Positions 45,203 through 55,261 are shown, numbered from the stretch's first letter. The stretch is DNA of 64,000 bases from Altererythrobacter rubellus (GCF_030284385.1 NZ_CP127221.1:1736001-1800000), one strand, 5' to 3'. Notes: generated from the sequence alone by a model not told the origin. Program-made: numbers and translations.

Positions 45203-46221
45203 CAGAGTTTCACAATCCCACGCTCGACCAGGCTACGTGCCGTGTCTTCCAATGTCTGTTCGGCAGAAATGAACTGGAAGCCAAGCACTTCTTCGGTGTG
45301 CTTGCCGGACACATCACGCACATTGCCCAGCTCTGGCTTGATCTGCTTCATTTCTTCCATGAATAGCGCGAGGATGCTGACAAGCCAGTTCGGCATCGGT
45401 CGTTTGGGTACCTTGCCGGCAAGTTCGGGCGCGCGTTGTCGAACTATGTTGGCCATTTCGCGCAGCCACAGAAATTTCTCGGACGTAGGGAAGCGTTCGC
45501 CGCGCACCTTCTCTTCCGGGGCTTCAATTGCCAGCACATGCGCCCTTCCAACATCGCGGATATCGGTTACGCATATGCCCATATTCGGGATCATGGGGAT
45601 CGATCCGTCAATGATCTTCTTCACAAATTCGATGCTTGTTGACAGGTCATCATTGTAAACCGGCCCAAACACCGCAACCGGATTGACCGAACAAAAGATC
45701 ATCTCTGGCGCGTTTTCCGCCACCCAGTCGCGCGCGGCACGTTCTGCCACGGTCTTTGACTCGATGTACGGTGCGACATTCGCATCAAGGTTCGTCCAAT
45801 CAGTGTGATCGAAATGGTCCTTCTCTGGATGGCCATAGGCAATTGCAGCGGCAGAGCTTGTCTGAACAAACCGCTGAACCCCAGCGTCCTTGGCAAAACG
45901 CAGCGCGCGAAGAGTGCCCTCACGCGCGGGAACTAACAGCTCGTCCTTGTGCTTGGGTACGGCGAGCGGAAAAGGCGAAGCGACATGCGCCACGGCGTGA
46001 CAACCGGCATTCGCCTCTGCCCATCCCTCATCGCTCATCAGATCAGCCTGAAAGACCTTGAGGCGATCACCAGCATCCGGCCAGCGTTCACGCAGGCGTG
46101 GCTCGCTCTTGGCAGCGTTCCTCACGGTAGTATGAACGGCATATCCCTTGACCAGAAGCTGGTCGATGACTTCGCCGCCAATATAGCCTGTGCCGCCAGT
46201 TACGAGTACAGTGCCTGTCAT
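45202..46221 (-). CDS. NAD-dependent epimerase/dehydratase, dihydroflavonol-reductase-like
   Basis: This 339-residue extended SDR has the Rossmann motif TGGTGYIGGEV, SSAAAIAYG and the catalytic Tyr-x3-Lys in PYIESKTVAERAAR. PVAVFGPVY is typical of the dihydroflavonol 4-reductase/cinnamoyl-CoA reductase-like branch, which reduces aldehydes and ketones of secondary or aromatic metabolism. The substrate in this organism is unknown. It is divergent from the FAD oxidoreductase gene. Confidence 0.9.
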   Translation of the reverse strand: MTGTVLVTGGTGYIGGEVIDQLLVKGYAVHTTVRNAAKSEPRLRERWPDAGDRLKVFQADLMSDEGWAEANAGCHAVAHVASPFPLAVPKHKDELLVPAREGTLRALRFAKDAGVQRFVQTSSAAAIAYGHPEKDHFDHTDWTNLDANVAPYIESKTVAERAARDWVAENAPEMIFCSVNPVAVFGPVYNDDLSTSIEFVKKIIDGSIPMIPNMGICVTDIRDVGRAHVLAIEAPEEKVRGERFPTSEKFLWLREMANIVRQRAPELAGKVPKRPMPNWLVSILALFMEEMKQIKPELGNVRDVSGKHTEEVLGFQFISAEQTLEDTARSLVERGIVKL

Positions 46222-46290
46222 TGACTTTCTCCCTTGAAGCGAAGGATATGTCGCGGGATTTCAAATGACAACGCAGATAATCTCTCGGCG

Positions 46291-47403
46291 ATGAAGCAGA
46301 TCGACTGCCTTGTGGTCGGCGCAGGCATTGCGGGGCTGTCCGCCGCTGCACGCATCGCTGCGCACCGCAGCGTTATCGTATGCGAAGCAGAAGGGGCAGT
46401 GGGTATGCACGCGTCCGGCCGCAGCGCTGCCTTTGCCCACTTCGACATGGAATCGGCGATCGTGTGCGCATTAACGGCGGCAAGCCTGCCTTTGCTGCAA
46501 GAGCTAGGCGCAAAGCCGCATCCCGCGCTGTTTGTGGCGCTGGACGGACAGCTGGAGAAACTCGACCAGCTGGAGACGAATTACCGCAAATGGGCACCCG
46601 GTATCGAGCGGCTCGACCCTGTTCAAGCCTGCGAACTGGTTCCTGTTCTGAAGCAAGACAGTGAGGGGATCGTCGGCGCGCTGCTTGATTCCGATGGGCG
46701 CAAGCTGGATGCGCACGCCCTGTTGGAGGGGCACCGCAAGGCCCTGCGTGTCTCGGGCGGTGAATTGACCGTTGGCGCGCCTGTCAAAGCAATACGGCGC
46801 AATTCCGATCGCTGGATCGTGGATACACCCGGACAAAGCTACTCTGCCAAGGTTATCGTGAACGCTGCGGGTGCTTGGGCAGACCATGTCGCAAGCCTGG
46901 CGGGGGTTGAACCTGTCGGCATTCAGCCGCTGCGACGCACGGTAATTACCTTCGATGTGCCTGCCGATATGGACGTATCGCGCTGGCCGTTCACAAAGAC
47001 TGTAGGCACAGGTTTCTACATCGAGCCGGAGGGAAGCGGACAATTGCTAGCCTGTCCGATGGACGAACACCCGAGCGATCCTTGCGATTCCCAGCCGGAA
47101 GAAGAGGATATTGCGCTGACCGCCTGGCGGGTAGAACAAGCGACCACCCTCGAAATCAAACGCATCGCCAGCAAATGGGCGGGGTTACGCAGCTTTGCAC
47201 CGGACCGTGAACCGGTTGTCGGTTTCGATCCGGACGCATCGGGATTCTTCTGGCTCGCAGGACAAGGCGGCTTCGGGTTGCAAACCTCGCCCGCGATGGC
47301 GTTGGCCGCCGAAGCGCTGATTTGTCAGCTCGGCTGGCCAGAAGAACTGCGCGCAGTCAGTGTTGCGCCCGCCCAGCTCTCGCCCGCCCGCCTGCGCAGC
47401 TAA
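46291..47403 (+). CDS. FAD-dependent oxidoreductase (D-amino-acid/glycine oxidase type)
   Basis: This 370-residue member of the DAO family has the N-terminal FAD motif VVGAGIAGLSAAARIA and SGRSAAFAHF. The substrate-binding C-terminal part is RSFAPDREPVVGFDPD, and the closing FAD loop is GQGGFGLQTSPAMA. It likely oxidises an amine or D-amino acid to an imino acid. The start at 46291 puts the FAD motif at residue 8. A longer frame from 46234 begins inside the intergenic region shared with the divergent reductase gene. Confidence 0.85.
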   Translation: MKQIDCLVVGAGIAGLSAAARIAAHRSVIVCEAEGAVGMHASGRSAAFAHFDMESAIVCALTAASLPLLQELGAKPHPALFVALDGQLEKLDQLETNYRKWAPGIERLDPVQACELVPVLKQDSEGIVGALLDSDGRKLDAHALLEGHRKALRVSGGELTVGAPVKAIRRNSDRWIVDTPGQSYSAKVIVNAAGAWADHVASLAGVEPVGIQPLRRTVITFDVPADMDVSRWPFTKTVGTGFYIEPEGSGQLLACPMDEHPSDPCDSQPEEEDIALTAWRVEQATTLEIKRIASKWAGLRSFAPDREPVVGFDPDASGFFWLAGQGGFGLQTSPAMALAAEALICQLGWPEELRAVSVAPAQLSPARLRS

Positions 47404-47404
47404 C

Positions 47405-48751
47405 TTACTTCAACAGCACGAGCTCTTCCGCCATCGAGGGATGCAGCGCCACGGTATCGTCAAACGCCTGTTTGGTCAGCCCGGCTTTCACCGCTACTGC
47501 CGCAGCTTGCAATATCTCGGGCGATTCCGGTCCGATCATGTGGATGCCCAGCACCTTTTCAGAAGTTGCCTCAACGATCATCTTGTATAGCCCGCGTTCA
47601 GCGTGGGGTGAGAAGATGTTCTTCATCGGCCGGAAGTCCGAAGTGTAGACTTTTACGTCGCCATATTTCGCCCTCGCCTCTTCCTCCGTCAGACCAACAC
47701 CAGCAAGTGGCGGCTGGCTGAACACAGCGCTTGGAATGGAGCCATAGTCGATCATGCGCGGGTTGCCGCCGAACACGGTGTCAGCAAAGGCATGGCCTTC
47801 GCGAATCGCAACCGGCGTTAACTGCACCCGGTCAGTCACATCGCCCACTGCATAAATGCTGTCGCAGCTGGTCCGGTTGTATTCGTCAACCTTGATGGCG
47901 CCATTGTCGGCCATCTCGATGCCAGCGCACTCCAACCCCAGTCCCACGCTATTGGGGTCGCGACCGGTTGCGATCAGCACCTGATCAACTTTTACCGGAT
48001 TGCTGTCCCCCAGATCGACCACAAGGCAGCCATCTGCGCCCTTCTCAACCGATTTGATCTGGCTGTGCATGCGGAAATCGATCCCGCGGCCCATTGCGAT
48101 ATGCAGCATACGATCGACGATCTGTGCGTCATAGCTGCGCAGGATGCGGTCAGTCCGGTTCACCACCGTTACTTCGCTGCCCAGCGCATTGAATATCCCC
48201 GCGAACTCCATCGCGATATAGCCGCCGCCAACCACCATCAGACATTTGGGCTGCTGTTCCAGATGGAACACTTCGTTGGAGCTGATGCAATGCTCAAGCC
48301 CCGGAAATTCGGGCATTGCCGGCCATGCGCCGGTTGCAACAAGAATGTACTTCGCGGTTACCTCGCGCCCGCTCGCAAGCCGCAACGAATGAGGGCCGGT
48401 GATGGTGGCTCGCTCTGCAAACACCTCAACATCGTGGCTGGCCAGAGTGTTGCCATAGAGGCCCTCTAGCCGGTCGACATCGGCATTCACGAAATCGCGC
48501 AGTGTCGCCCAGTCAAACCGCTTGCCTTCAATAGTCCAGCCAAGTGTTTCAGCATGGCCGAGCTCCTCTGCGAACATGGAACCATAGACCAGCATCTTCT
48601 TGGGCACACAGCCGCGTATGACGCAGGTTCCGCCAACGCGGTATTCCTCTGCAACTGCAACCTTGGCCCCATGGGCAGCGGCCACACGGCTGGCGCGCAC
48701 ACCGCCGGAGCCAGCGCCGATAGTGAAGAGGTCGTAATCGTATTCGGGCAT
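47405..48751 (-). CDS. gor: Glutathione-disulfide reductase
   Basis: This 448-residue flavoprotein reduces oxidised glutathione with NADPH. It has the FAD motif GAGSGGVRASR, the redox pair in GGTCVIRGCVPKK, the NADPH motif GGGYIAMEFAG and the C-terminal His-containing VALHPSMAEELV. It converges on the FAD oxidoreductase gene with no spacing. It would support the glutaredoxin and peroxiredoxin systems in the window. Confidence 0.94.
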   Translation of the reverse strand: MPEYDYDLFTIGAGSGGVRASRVAAAHGAKVAVAEEYRVGGTCVIRGCVPKKMLVYGSMFAEELGHAETLGWTIEGKRFDWATLRDFVNADVDRLEGLYGNTLASHDVEVFAERATITGPHSLRLASGREVTAKYILVATGAWPAMPEFPGLEHCISSNEVFHLEQQPKCLMVVGGGYIAMEFAGIFNALGSEVTVVNRTDRILRSYDAQIVDRMLHIAMGRGIDFRMHSQIKSVEKGADGCLVVDLGDSNPVKVDQVLIATGRDPNSVGLGLECAGIEMADNGAIKVDEYNRTSCDSIYAVGDVTDRVQLTPVAIREGHAFADTVFGGNPRMIDYGSIPSAVFSQPPLAGVGLTEEEARAKYGDVKVYTSDFRPMKNIFSPHAERGLYKMIVEATSEKVLGIHMIGPESPEILQAAAVAVKAGLTKQAFDDTVALHPSMAEELVLLK

Positions 48752-48852
48752 CTGCGCGTTCCTTCAAGTGTTGGCGCGATATGGCGGTTGGAACGCCAAA
48801 TGCCAACCGCTCACGCCAATCGGAACGCTATTCGTTCAAGAAGTGCAGATTG

Positions 48853-50259
48853 TTACGCGCTGGCTGCGCGCGGGCCGCGGCTTCCGCCGCCGCCATGTCT
48901 GCGCCCGCCCCCTGGCTTGCCCCGGAATCCGCCTGAGCGATTGGGCTTGCCTTTACGTGCTGTATGCTTCTGCTTGGGTTTGCCCTGGGGGCCGCTTGGT
49001 CCATCACCACGCGGTGCAGCGCCGCGCGCTCCACCCTTGGGCTTAGGCTTTACGCGAGTGCGCTGCCCAGGCGCTGCGCGCTTGGTTGGGCCGACGCCTT
49101 CGACCACGGCACGGAAGTTATCCGGCAATGGCAAACGCTCAAACTCTGCGTCGGTATTCTTGCGAATATCCTTCAGATAGTCGCGCTCATCCTCGGCACA
49201 AAATGCGATTGCGATACCGTCCTTGCCCGCGCGAGCGGTACGACCGATCCGGTGGACATATTGCTCGGGAACGTTGGGCAGTTCGTAATTGATCACGTGG
49301 CTAACGCCGGGGATATCGATCCCGCGTGCCGCAACATCAGTCGCGACCAGAATGGGCGTTTTAGCCCGTTTAAACTCGTCCAAAGCGCGCTGCCGCTGCG
49401 GCTGCGATTTGTTGCCGTGAATAGCGTTGGCTGGAATGCCTGACTGCGACAGCTTCTTCACGACGCGATCCGCACCATGTTTGGTTCGCGTGAAGATCAG
49501 CACGCGTTCGAACTTGCCCGGAACCGGGTGACGCTCTTTCAGCATCAATTCGAGCAAGGTCTGCTTTTCGTCCTGCTGGACCATGAACAGATATTGATCG
49601 ATCCGCTCTGCCGTCGTCGCGGCGGGTGTCACGGAGACATGGGCGGGGTTCTTGCAATATTGCCCCACCAGATCCTTGATTGCCTTGGGCATGGTCGCGC
49701 TGAAGAACAGCGTCTGGCGGTCCTGCGGGACCAATTGGCTGATCCGGCGCAATGCGTGGACAAAGCCAAGGTCGAGCATCTGGTCAGCTTCGTCGAGCAC
49801 CAAGATTTCAACGCCGGCGAGATTGAAGGCTTTCTGGTCGATCAAATCGAGCAAACGGCCTGGTGTCGCGACAAGAATGTCTGTTCCGCGATGCAGCTTG
49901 TTACGGTCTTTGCCGACCGATGTGCCGCCCACAATGCTGTGCACTTTAAGGCCAGCCATCGCGCCATAATCCTTGGCGCTTTGAGCGATCTGTCCGGCCA
50001 GCTCGCGCGTTGGTGCAAGCACCAGCATGCGGCAGCTCTTGAAAGGAATACGATTGTCGCTTGCGCGCAAGCGATCAATGCTGGGCAGCATGAATGCAGC
50101 CGTCTTGCCGGTACCGGTTTGCGCGATTCCCAATAGGTCGCGCCCTTCCAGCACTGGTGGAATAGCCTGCGCCTGGATCGGCGTTGGCGTGTCATAGCCC
50201 TTCATATCAAGGGCTTGGAGAACGGGCTGCGACAGCCCGAGATCGGTAAAGTTAGTCAT
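48853..50259 (-). CDS. DEAD-box RNA helicase (RhlE-like)
   Basis: This 468-residue helicase has the Q motif, Walker A AQTGTGKTAAF, PTRELAGQ, the DEAD box VLDEADQMLDLG, SATMP, and the C-terminal HRIGRTARAGKDG. The last about 90 residues are Lys/Arg/Gly/Pro-rich (RNA binding, disordered), typical of RhlE. It remodels RNA in ribosome assembly or mRNA decay, especially at low temperature. The ATG at 50259 gives the family start MTNFTDLGLS; longer starts add an unlikely extension. Confidence 0.94.
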   Translation of the reverse strand: MTNFTDLGLSQPVLQALDMKGYDTPTPIQAQAIPPVLEGRDLLGIAQTGTGKTAAFMLPSIDRLRASDNRIPFKSCRMLVLAPTRELAGQIAQSAKDYGAMAGLKVHSIVGGTSVGKDRNKLHRGTDILVATPGRLLDLIDQKAFNLAGVEILVLDEADQMLDLGFVHALRRISQLVPQDRQTLFFSATMPKAIKDLVGQYCKNPAHVSVTPAATTAERIDQYLFMVQQDEKQTLLELMLKERHPVPGKFERVLIFTRTKHGADRVVKKLSQSGIPANAIHGNKSQPQRQRALDEFKRAKTPILVATDVAARGIDIPGVSHVINYELPNVPEQYVHRIGRTARAGKDGIAIAFCAEDERDYLKDIRKNTDAEFERLPLPDNFRAVVEGVGPTKRAAPGQRTRVKPKPKGGARGAAPRGDGPSGPQGKPKQKHTARKGKPNRSGGFRGKPGGGRRHGGGGSRGPRAASA

Positions 50260-50505
50260 AGTAACTCGCAATAAATGCGGCGCACGACTTGCTCTCTGGC
50301 GGATTCCGGATGGAATCATCGCGCGGCGCGGGTGTCAAACGACCCGCGTGAATAGGGAAGTCTTTGGGAAAAAACCGAGGTGCGGCCTTAAGCGGATGTT
50401 TTCAAATCTTCCGCTGCTTCACGCTGGCACTGGCGCCTCGCTGAGGGAGTCATGGAGGCAAACCTGTCAGAAGTCAAAGTTATTCGCTGCGGTGCAGCAT
50501 ATGCT

Positions 50506-50988
50506 TCAGGTGGATCGCGCACCGAACGGTTTGTTAAGCTGCACTATTTTCCAGTTAAGGCACGCCGCGAAGCTCACCCAGACCAGATATGGCACGATCA
50601 ACCAACTGGCGAGTACTGACCAGTCACGCAGAAATATCGCCAACGCGAGAACACTGGCCCACAGAAACGGCACTTCGATCAACGCCCAGTCCAGGCGTTT
50701 CAACGTGAAGAAGAGCGGCGACCATGCAAAATGGAACACACCGTTGATGGCATAGAGCGCGATGAGAAGGCCGGTTTCACCAGCTGCCTCTGCCGCCGCC
50801 CAGCTAAGCCAGAAGGCGTAAGCGGCAAGGCTAAGAATCACTGTCCACGCGGGCCCGAACAGCCAGTCGGGCGGCTGCCAGCTGGGTTTTTTCAGCTCGT
50901 AATACCAGCTCCCGATCGAGGTGAGTAACCCTCCTCCGCCTGCCAGGATAATGGCCCATGCGATGGCAAAGATTATTGGGAAGGTCAT
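50506..50988 (-). CDS. tspO: TspO/MBR family tryptophan-rich sensory protein
   Basis: This 160-residue protein has five membrane helices and many Trp residues. Landmarks are WYYELKKPSWQPPDWLFGPAWT and NGVFHFAWSPLFF, matching the porphyrin-binding TspO family. In Rhodobacter, TspO links porphyrins and oxygen to photosynthesis gene control. With ALA synthase in the same window, a link to tetrapyrrole metabolism is plausible but unproven. It lies upstream of the DEAD-box gene on the same strand, 246 bases from it. Confidence 0.92.
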   Translation of the reverse strand: MTFPIIFAIAWAIILAGGGGLLTSIGSWYYELKKPSWQPPDWLFGPAWTVILSLAAYAFWLSWAAAEAAGETGLLIALYAINGVFHFAWSPLFFTLKRLDWALIEVPFLWASVLALAIFLRDWSVLASWLIVPYLVWVSFAACLNWKIVQLNKPFGARST

Positions 50989-51011
50989 AGAGGATGCCTA
51001 CGCGCAACCGT

Positions 51012-52556
51012 TCAATCCGCCAACCCCGCCCTTTCAAGCAGCGCTTTCGTGCTCGCATCAAAGTCGCCGTCGCCCGAACCAATCTCGTTCGCCATTTTCT
51101 TGCCCAGCTCCACGCCAAACTGGTCGAAGGGGTTGATCTCCATAAGAACTGCATTCGCAAATACACGGTGCTCGTGAAACGCGATCAGCGCGCCCAATGT
51201 CGCTGCATCCAAATCGTCGCACAACATCGTCGCGCTCGGCCGGTCTCCTGGGAATGCTCGCGCGGGATCTTTTCCGTCGGCTGCCATATTTCCACCCGCC
51301 ATCAGCGCCGCACCTTGCGCAAAGCAATTGGTCAGCAGGATCGCGTGATGCGCAGGATCTAGCGCATCGCCCGGCGCAATGCTGACGATAAAGTCCACCG
51401 GCACCAGATGCGTACCCTGATGCAGCAGTTGGAACACGGCATGCTGCGCGTCAGTACCCACTCCGCCCCAGGTGATCGGCGCAGTCGGCCCGTCGACAGG
51501 TGAACCATCGGCCTTTACCCGCTTGCCATTGCTCTCCATCTCTAGTTGCTGGAGATAGTTGGGCAGCAGGCCCAGCCGCTCATCGTAGGCAAAGCACGCG
51601 CGTGTCTGGCAGCCGCGAAGGCGCGTGTAATATTGGTCCGCAAAGGCTGCGCGCAGGCACAGGTTTTCGGCGCCATCGGTGTCACGGAAATGCAGGTCTA
51701 CTGCTTGCGCTCCGGCCAGCATCGGAGTGAAATCTTCCATCCCTACCGCCAGGGCGACCGGAAAGCCGATTGAGGACCACAGCGAATAGCGCCCGCCAAC
51801 GCTTTCCGGGAACGGAAGTACGCGCGTTTCGTCGACGCCCCACTCAACCGCCCTTTCAGGCGACGCAGTCAGCGCGACAACACGGCCTGTCGGGTCTGGC
51901 ACGCCATTGTCGCTGAGCCACTTCAGCGCCGATGCCGCATTCGTCATCGTCTCTATCGTCGTGAAAGTTTTGGATGCGACTGCGATCAGCGTCTTCGCCG
52001 GATCGCAGGCTTCAAATGCTGCCTCCAGTGCTACGCCATCGATGTTCGAGACAACATGCACATCAACCAGCGCCAGATCGCGGGTCAGCGCATCGACCGC
52101 GAGCGCAGGGCCCAGCGCGCTGCCGCCAATACCGATGTGGATCAGGTGCTCGACCTCTCCCAGTGCGCCGCCGTGGATCGCCTCGACCAGCATGCCCATG
52201 CGTGCGAGCAAAGCCTGGCCCTCTTCGACATCTGCATCATCCCCGACGCCGCGCATCGCGCTGTGCGTTGCCGCGCGGCCTTCGGTCACATTGACTATTT
52301 CGCCGCCAAACAGTTTCGTACGCTTACCAGCGAAGTCACACGCCTTGGCCAGCTTCTCAAACCCTGCGATCAGGTCAGCGTCCAGATGTGTCTTTGACCA
52401 ATCGAACAATATACCCGCTTGCCCTTCTTCCACATCCCATTCGATCCGCGCGGACAAGGTGTCGACACGCGCATCATCGCCTTCAAACAGTTCCGCGAGC
52501 GTCCGCTGCGGGAGGGATTGCAGATGGGTCCAAGCGGAGGAGATGTTGTCGCTCAT
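51012..52556 (-). CDS. pgi: Glucose-6-phosphate isomerase
   Basis: This 514-residue enzyme interconverts glucose-6-P and fructose-6-P in glycolysis and the Entner-Doudoroff route. Visible family landmarks are HIGIGGSALGP (sugar-phosphate binding), ASKTFTTIETMTNA, GGRYSLWSSIGFPVA and the catalytic Lys region near the C-terminus (INPFDQFGVELGKKMA). The start at 52556 (MSDNISSAW) is the family start; an earlier in-frame start would overlap lepB, which is divergent with 49 bases between. Confidence 0.95.
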   Translation of the reverse strand: MSDNISSAWTHLQSLPQRTLAELFEGDDARVDTLSARIEWDVEEGQAGILFDWSKTHLDADLIAGFEKLAKACDFAGKRTKLFGGEIVNVTEGRAATHSAMRGVGDDADVEEGQALLARMGMLVEAIHGGALGEVEHLIHIGIGGSALGPALAVDALTRDLALVDVHVVSNIDGVALEAAFEACDPAKTLIAVASKTFTTIETMTNAASALKWLSDNGVPDPTGRVVALTASPERAVEWGVDETRVLPFPESVGGRYSLWSSIGFPVALAVGMEDFTPMLAGAQAVDLHFRDTDGAENLCLRAAFADQYYTRLRGCQTRACFAYDERLGLLPNYLQQLEMESNGKRVKADGSPVDGPTAPITWGGVGTDAQHAVFQLLHQGTHLVPVDFIVSIAPGDALDPAHHAILLTNCFAQGAALMAGGNMAADGKDPARAFPGDRPSATMLCDDLDAATLGALIAFHEHRVFANAVLMEINPFDQFGVELGKKMANEIGSGDGDFDASTKALLERAGLAD

Positions 52557-52605
52557 CACGAAAAGCCTTTCACAAGTTGGTCTCGCGCGATTAGGGACGG
52601 ATGCG

Positions 52606-53436
52606 ATGGATGGGAAGACCGTAGGTACGAATGCGCCCGCAATTGATGCGGAAGAAAGCGGCGAAAGCTGGGGCAGCTTTGCGCTGTTCGTGTTGAAGCT
52701 GGCACTGGTGGTGCTGATATTTCGCAGCTTCGTGTTTTCGCCCTTTTCGATCCCCTCGCAAAGCATGCAGCCAAGTCTATGGAATGGCGACTATCTGCTC
52801 GCGGCGAAATGGCCCTATGGAATCTCGAAATACTCGCTCCCTTTCGAGGCGCCGTTGATTTCCGGCAGGGTTTTTGCAGGCCAGCCCGAACGCGGTGATG
52901 TGGTTATCTTCAAGCACCCGATCGACGGTACGGATTATATCAAGCGCGTTATCGGTTTGCCCGGAGACACCTTCGCGATGCGTAATGGGCTGGTCGTGCT
53001 GAACGGCGAAGCCCTGCCGCAAACCCGGCTTGATGATATCGTAATACCTGTTTCGCCCAACAGCGGCTGTTCGCGAGATTCTGCCCTTGAAACGACTGCA
53101 GATGGCAGCGAGGTTTGCCGCTACACCCGTTTCCGCGAAACGCTGCCGTCCGGCAAAAGCTACGATGTAATCGATCTTGAGCCCAGCTTCGTTGATACAA
53201 CCGCGCCGCGCATTGTGCCCGAAGGCCGCGTGCTGGTTCTGGGCGACAACCGTGATGCGTCCTATGACAGCCGCTACCCCGCTGAACCGGACAAAGGTGT
53301 TGGGCTTGTCCCGCAAGAAAAGCTGGTTGGTCGCGCCAGCTTGATCATGTGGTCAACCGATGGCAGCTCGGAATGGTTGAAGCCCTGGACCTGGATCAGT
53401 GGAGCACGCTGGGACCGGATCGGAGATAGCTTGTGA
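52606..53436 (+). CDS. lepB: Signal peptidase I
   Basis: This 276-residue inner-membrane protease removes signal peptides from exported proteins. One N-terminal membrane helix (ALFVLKLALVVLIFRSFVF) precedes the catalytic Ser in SIPSQSMQPSL. The general-base Lys is in YIKRVIGLPGD and box E in VLGDNRDASYDSR. The ATG at 52606 follows AGGGACGG. A much longer frame extends upstream, but it runs antisense through pgi and is not real. It overlaps rnc by four bases (GTGA). Confidence 0.95.
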   Translation: MDGKTVGTNAPAIDAEESGESWGSFALFVLKLALVVLIFRSFVFSPFSIPSQSMQPSLWNGDYLLAAKWPYGISKYSLPFEAPLISGRVFAGQPERGDVVIFKHPIDGTDYIKRVIGLPGDTFAMRNGLVVLNGEALPQTRLDDIVIPVSPNSGCSRDSALETTADGSEVCRYTRFRETLPSGKSYDVIDLEPSFVDTTAPRIVPEGRVLVLGDNRDASYDSRYPAEPDKGVGLVPQEKLVGRASLIMWSTDGSSEWLKPWTWISGARWDRIGDSL

Positions 53437-54104
53437 CCGATCTCGCACCAGAGACACGCGAATGGCTCGCCTCGCTTGGCATAGAGCCGGCAGACGAACC
53501 ACGCTGGTTCGAAGCCATCACGCATGGCAGCACTGGCGAAAGCTCTGATTACGAGCGGCTCGAGTTTCTGGGTGACCGGGTGTTGGGGCTGACCATCGCA
53601 GAATGGCTGTTCGAATCCAGTGCATCTGCGGAAGGCCGTTTGTCACAGCGCTTGAATGCACTTGTCAGCAGGCAGACATGCGCACGGGTCGCCAAACAGA
53701 TCGGTCTTGGCGACCACATCCGCCTGGGCAAGCAAGCACGCGATGATGGAGCGCGCGAAAGCATCAATATCCTTGGCGATGTCATGGAATCGCTCATCGG
53801 AGCGCATTTTGTCGAGAATGGCTTTGCGCCTACGCGCGATCTGATCCGGCGGTTGTGGCAAGCCGAGTTTGAAGGCAGTGCGGGCAAGTCCAAACATCCC
53901 AAAAGCGCGCTTCAAGAATGGGCAGCGGGCAATCAGCGTCGCCCTCCGCAATATGAGATAGTCAATCGCGAAGGGCCGGACCACGCGGCCAGATTCACGG
54001 TGCGTGTCAGCGTCAAGAATGTCGGGGAAGCCGAAGCCACCGCGAGCAACAAACAAGAGGCAGAGCGGCTCGCCGCTGCTGCCTTTATGGAGCAATTTGC
54101 ATGA
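53433..54104 (+). CDS. rnc: Ribonuclease III
   Basis: This 223-residue endonuclease cuts double-stranded RNA for rRNA maturation and some mRNA control. The signature ERLEFLGDRVLGL and DVMESLIGAHF carry the catalytic Glu/Asp residues. A C-terminal dsRNA-binding domain (residues about 155-222) follows. The start is a GTG overlapping the lepB stop (GTGA), and it overlaps era by four bases. lepB-rnc-era is a classical operon. Confidence 0.96.
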   Translation: MTDLAPETREWLASLGIEPADEPRWFEAITHGSTGESSDYERLEFLGDRVLGLTIAEWLFESSASAEGRLSQRLNALVSRQTCARVAKQIGLGDHIRLGKQARDDGARESINILGDVMESLIGAHFVENGFAPTRDLIRRLWQAEFEGSAGKSKHPKSALQEWAAGNQRRPPQYEIVNREGPDHAARFTVRVSVKNVGEAEATASNKQEAERLAAAAFMEQFA

Positions 54105-55006
54105 GTTCGAATGATAGCCAAAAATGCGGTGTCGTCGCCGTGATTGGCGCGCCCAATGCGGGCAAGAGCACGCTGGTGAACCAGTTGGTCGGGCAAAAGG
54201 TCGCGATCACCAGTTCCAAAGCACAAACGACCCGCGCGCGCATGTTGGGCATTGCGTTGCATGATAATGTGCAGATGATCCTGGTCGATACGCCTGGTAT
54301 TTTCGCGCCGCGCCGCAAGCTCGACCGCGCAATGGTTAGCGCCGCTTGGGAAGGCGCACTAGCCGCCGATGCAGTGTTGCTGATGGTCGATCCTATCAAG
54401 CAACGCCGGCATGAGCTGGAACCGCTGCTTGAGGCGCTGGAAAAGCGGCCTGAACGCAAATTCCTTGTCATCAACAAAGTTGATCGCGCGAAGAAGGAAG
54501 ATCTGCTTTTACTCGCACAGGAATTGTCCGGAAAGGTCGCGTTCGAGGAGATTTATTTCGTATCTGCGCTGACCGGCGACGGCGTGCCGGAATTAAAGCA
54601 GGCACTGGCTGACTTGATGCCTGAAGGCCCGTGGCACTACCCCGAGGATCAGGTGTCTGACGCGAGTGAGCGCTTACTCGCAACAGAAGTGACTCGCGAG
54701 CAGCTGTATCAGCAGCTGCACGAGGAATTGCCTTACGATTCCGCAGTACGCCCGGAAAGCTACACCCAGCGCCCCGATGGTAGCGTGGAAATCCGCCAGC
54801 AAATCGTGATTGGTCGCGAGAGCCAGAAGCCGATCGTGCTTGGCAAGGGCGGATCCAAGATCAGGTCCATTGGCGAAGCTGCGCGCAAGGAATTGTCCGA
54901 GATCCTAGGTGTGAAAGTGCACCTGTTCCTGCATGTTAAAGTCAGCCAAAACTGGGACGAGGACAAGGAAATCTACGAGGAAATGGGCCTCGATTGGGTG
55001 CGATAG
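54101..55006 (+). CDS. era: GTPase Era
   Basis: Era binds 16S rRNA and helps 30S subunit maturation. The 301 residues have G1 GAPNAGKSTLVN, G3 DTPGIF, G4 NKVD, and a C-terminal KH domain (IVLGKGGSKIRSIGEAARKEL). The ATG overlaps the rnc stop. The stop is UAG. It converges on topA. Confidence 0.97.
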   Translation: MSSNDSQKCGVVAVIGAPNAGKSTLVNQLVGQKVAITSSKAQTTRARMLGIALHDNVQMILVDTPGIFAPRRKLDRAMVSAAWEGALAADAVLLMVDPIKQRRHELEPLLEALEKRPERKFLVINKVDRAKKEDLLLLAQELSGKVAFEEIYFVSALTGDGVPELKQALADLMPEGPWHYPEDQVSDASERLLATEVTREQLYQQLHEELPYDSAVRPESYTQRPDGSVEIRQQIVIGRESQKPIVLGKGGSKIRSIGEAARKELSEILGVKVHLFLHVKVSQNWDEDKEIYEEMGLDWVR

Positions 55007-55261
55007 GAATACTCGGCCTTTTGATACCACACGTCGAGCACGTCATAACTTGCCTAGATCCCGCCAGGCTCTTTCAAGCGCAGGCCTTCTCCGATACGCG
55101 GCACAGCCGCAAAACGCAGCCGAGACTGCGTTTGGTGCGTTTCATTCTGTACTTCGATTTCGATCACGTCTGCTGACCCCTTGGTTCAAGGCGATGGCAT
55201 AAGGCTCAAAGCTTGACGATTTCCCAACGCGAAAGAGTGAAAGTTTCGCAGTGCAAGAAGG
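55007..55261. other. Convergent intergenic region between era and topA
   Basis: No gene is supported. The only structured element seen is the hairpin at 55112. A 60-codon open frame that starts inside the era end has no ribosome site and no family resemblance. Confidence 0.4.
55112..55133. terminator. Hairpin between convergent era and topA, possible terminator
   Basis: AAACGCAG and CTGCGTTT form an eight-pair perfect stem with a six-base loop. The AAA/TTT ends of the stem could give weak termination in both directions; no long U run follows. Confidence 0.45.

Noticed and set aside
51907..52605. Long N-terminal extension of LepB
   Set aside because: It is antisense to the N-terminal half of pgi. 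The LepB membrane helix and ribosome site support the ATG at 52606.
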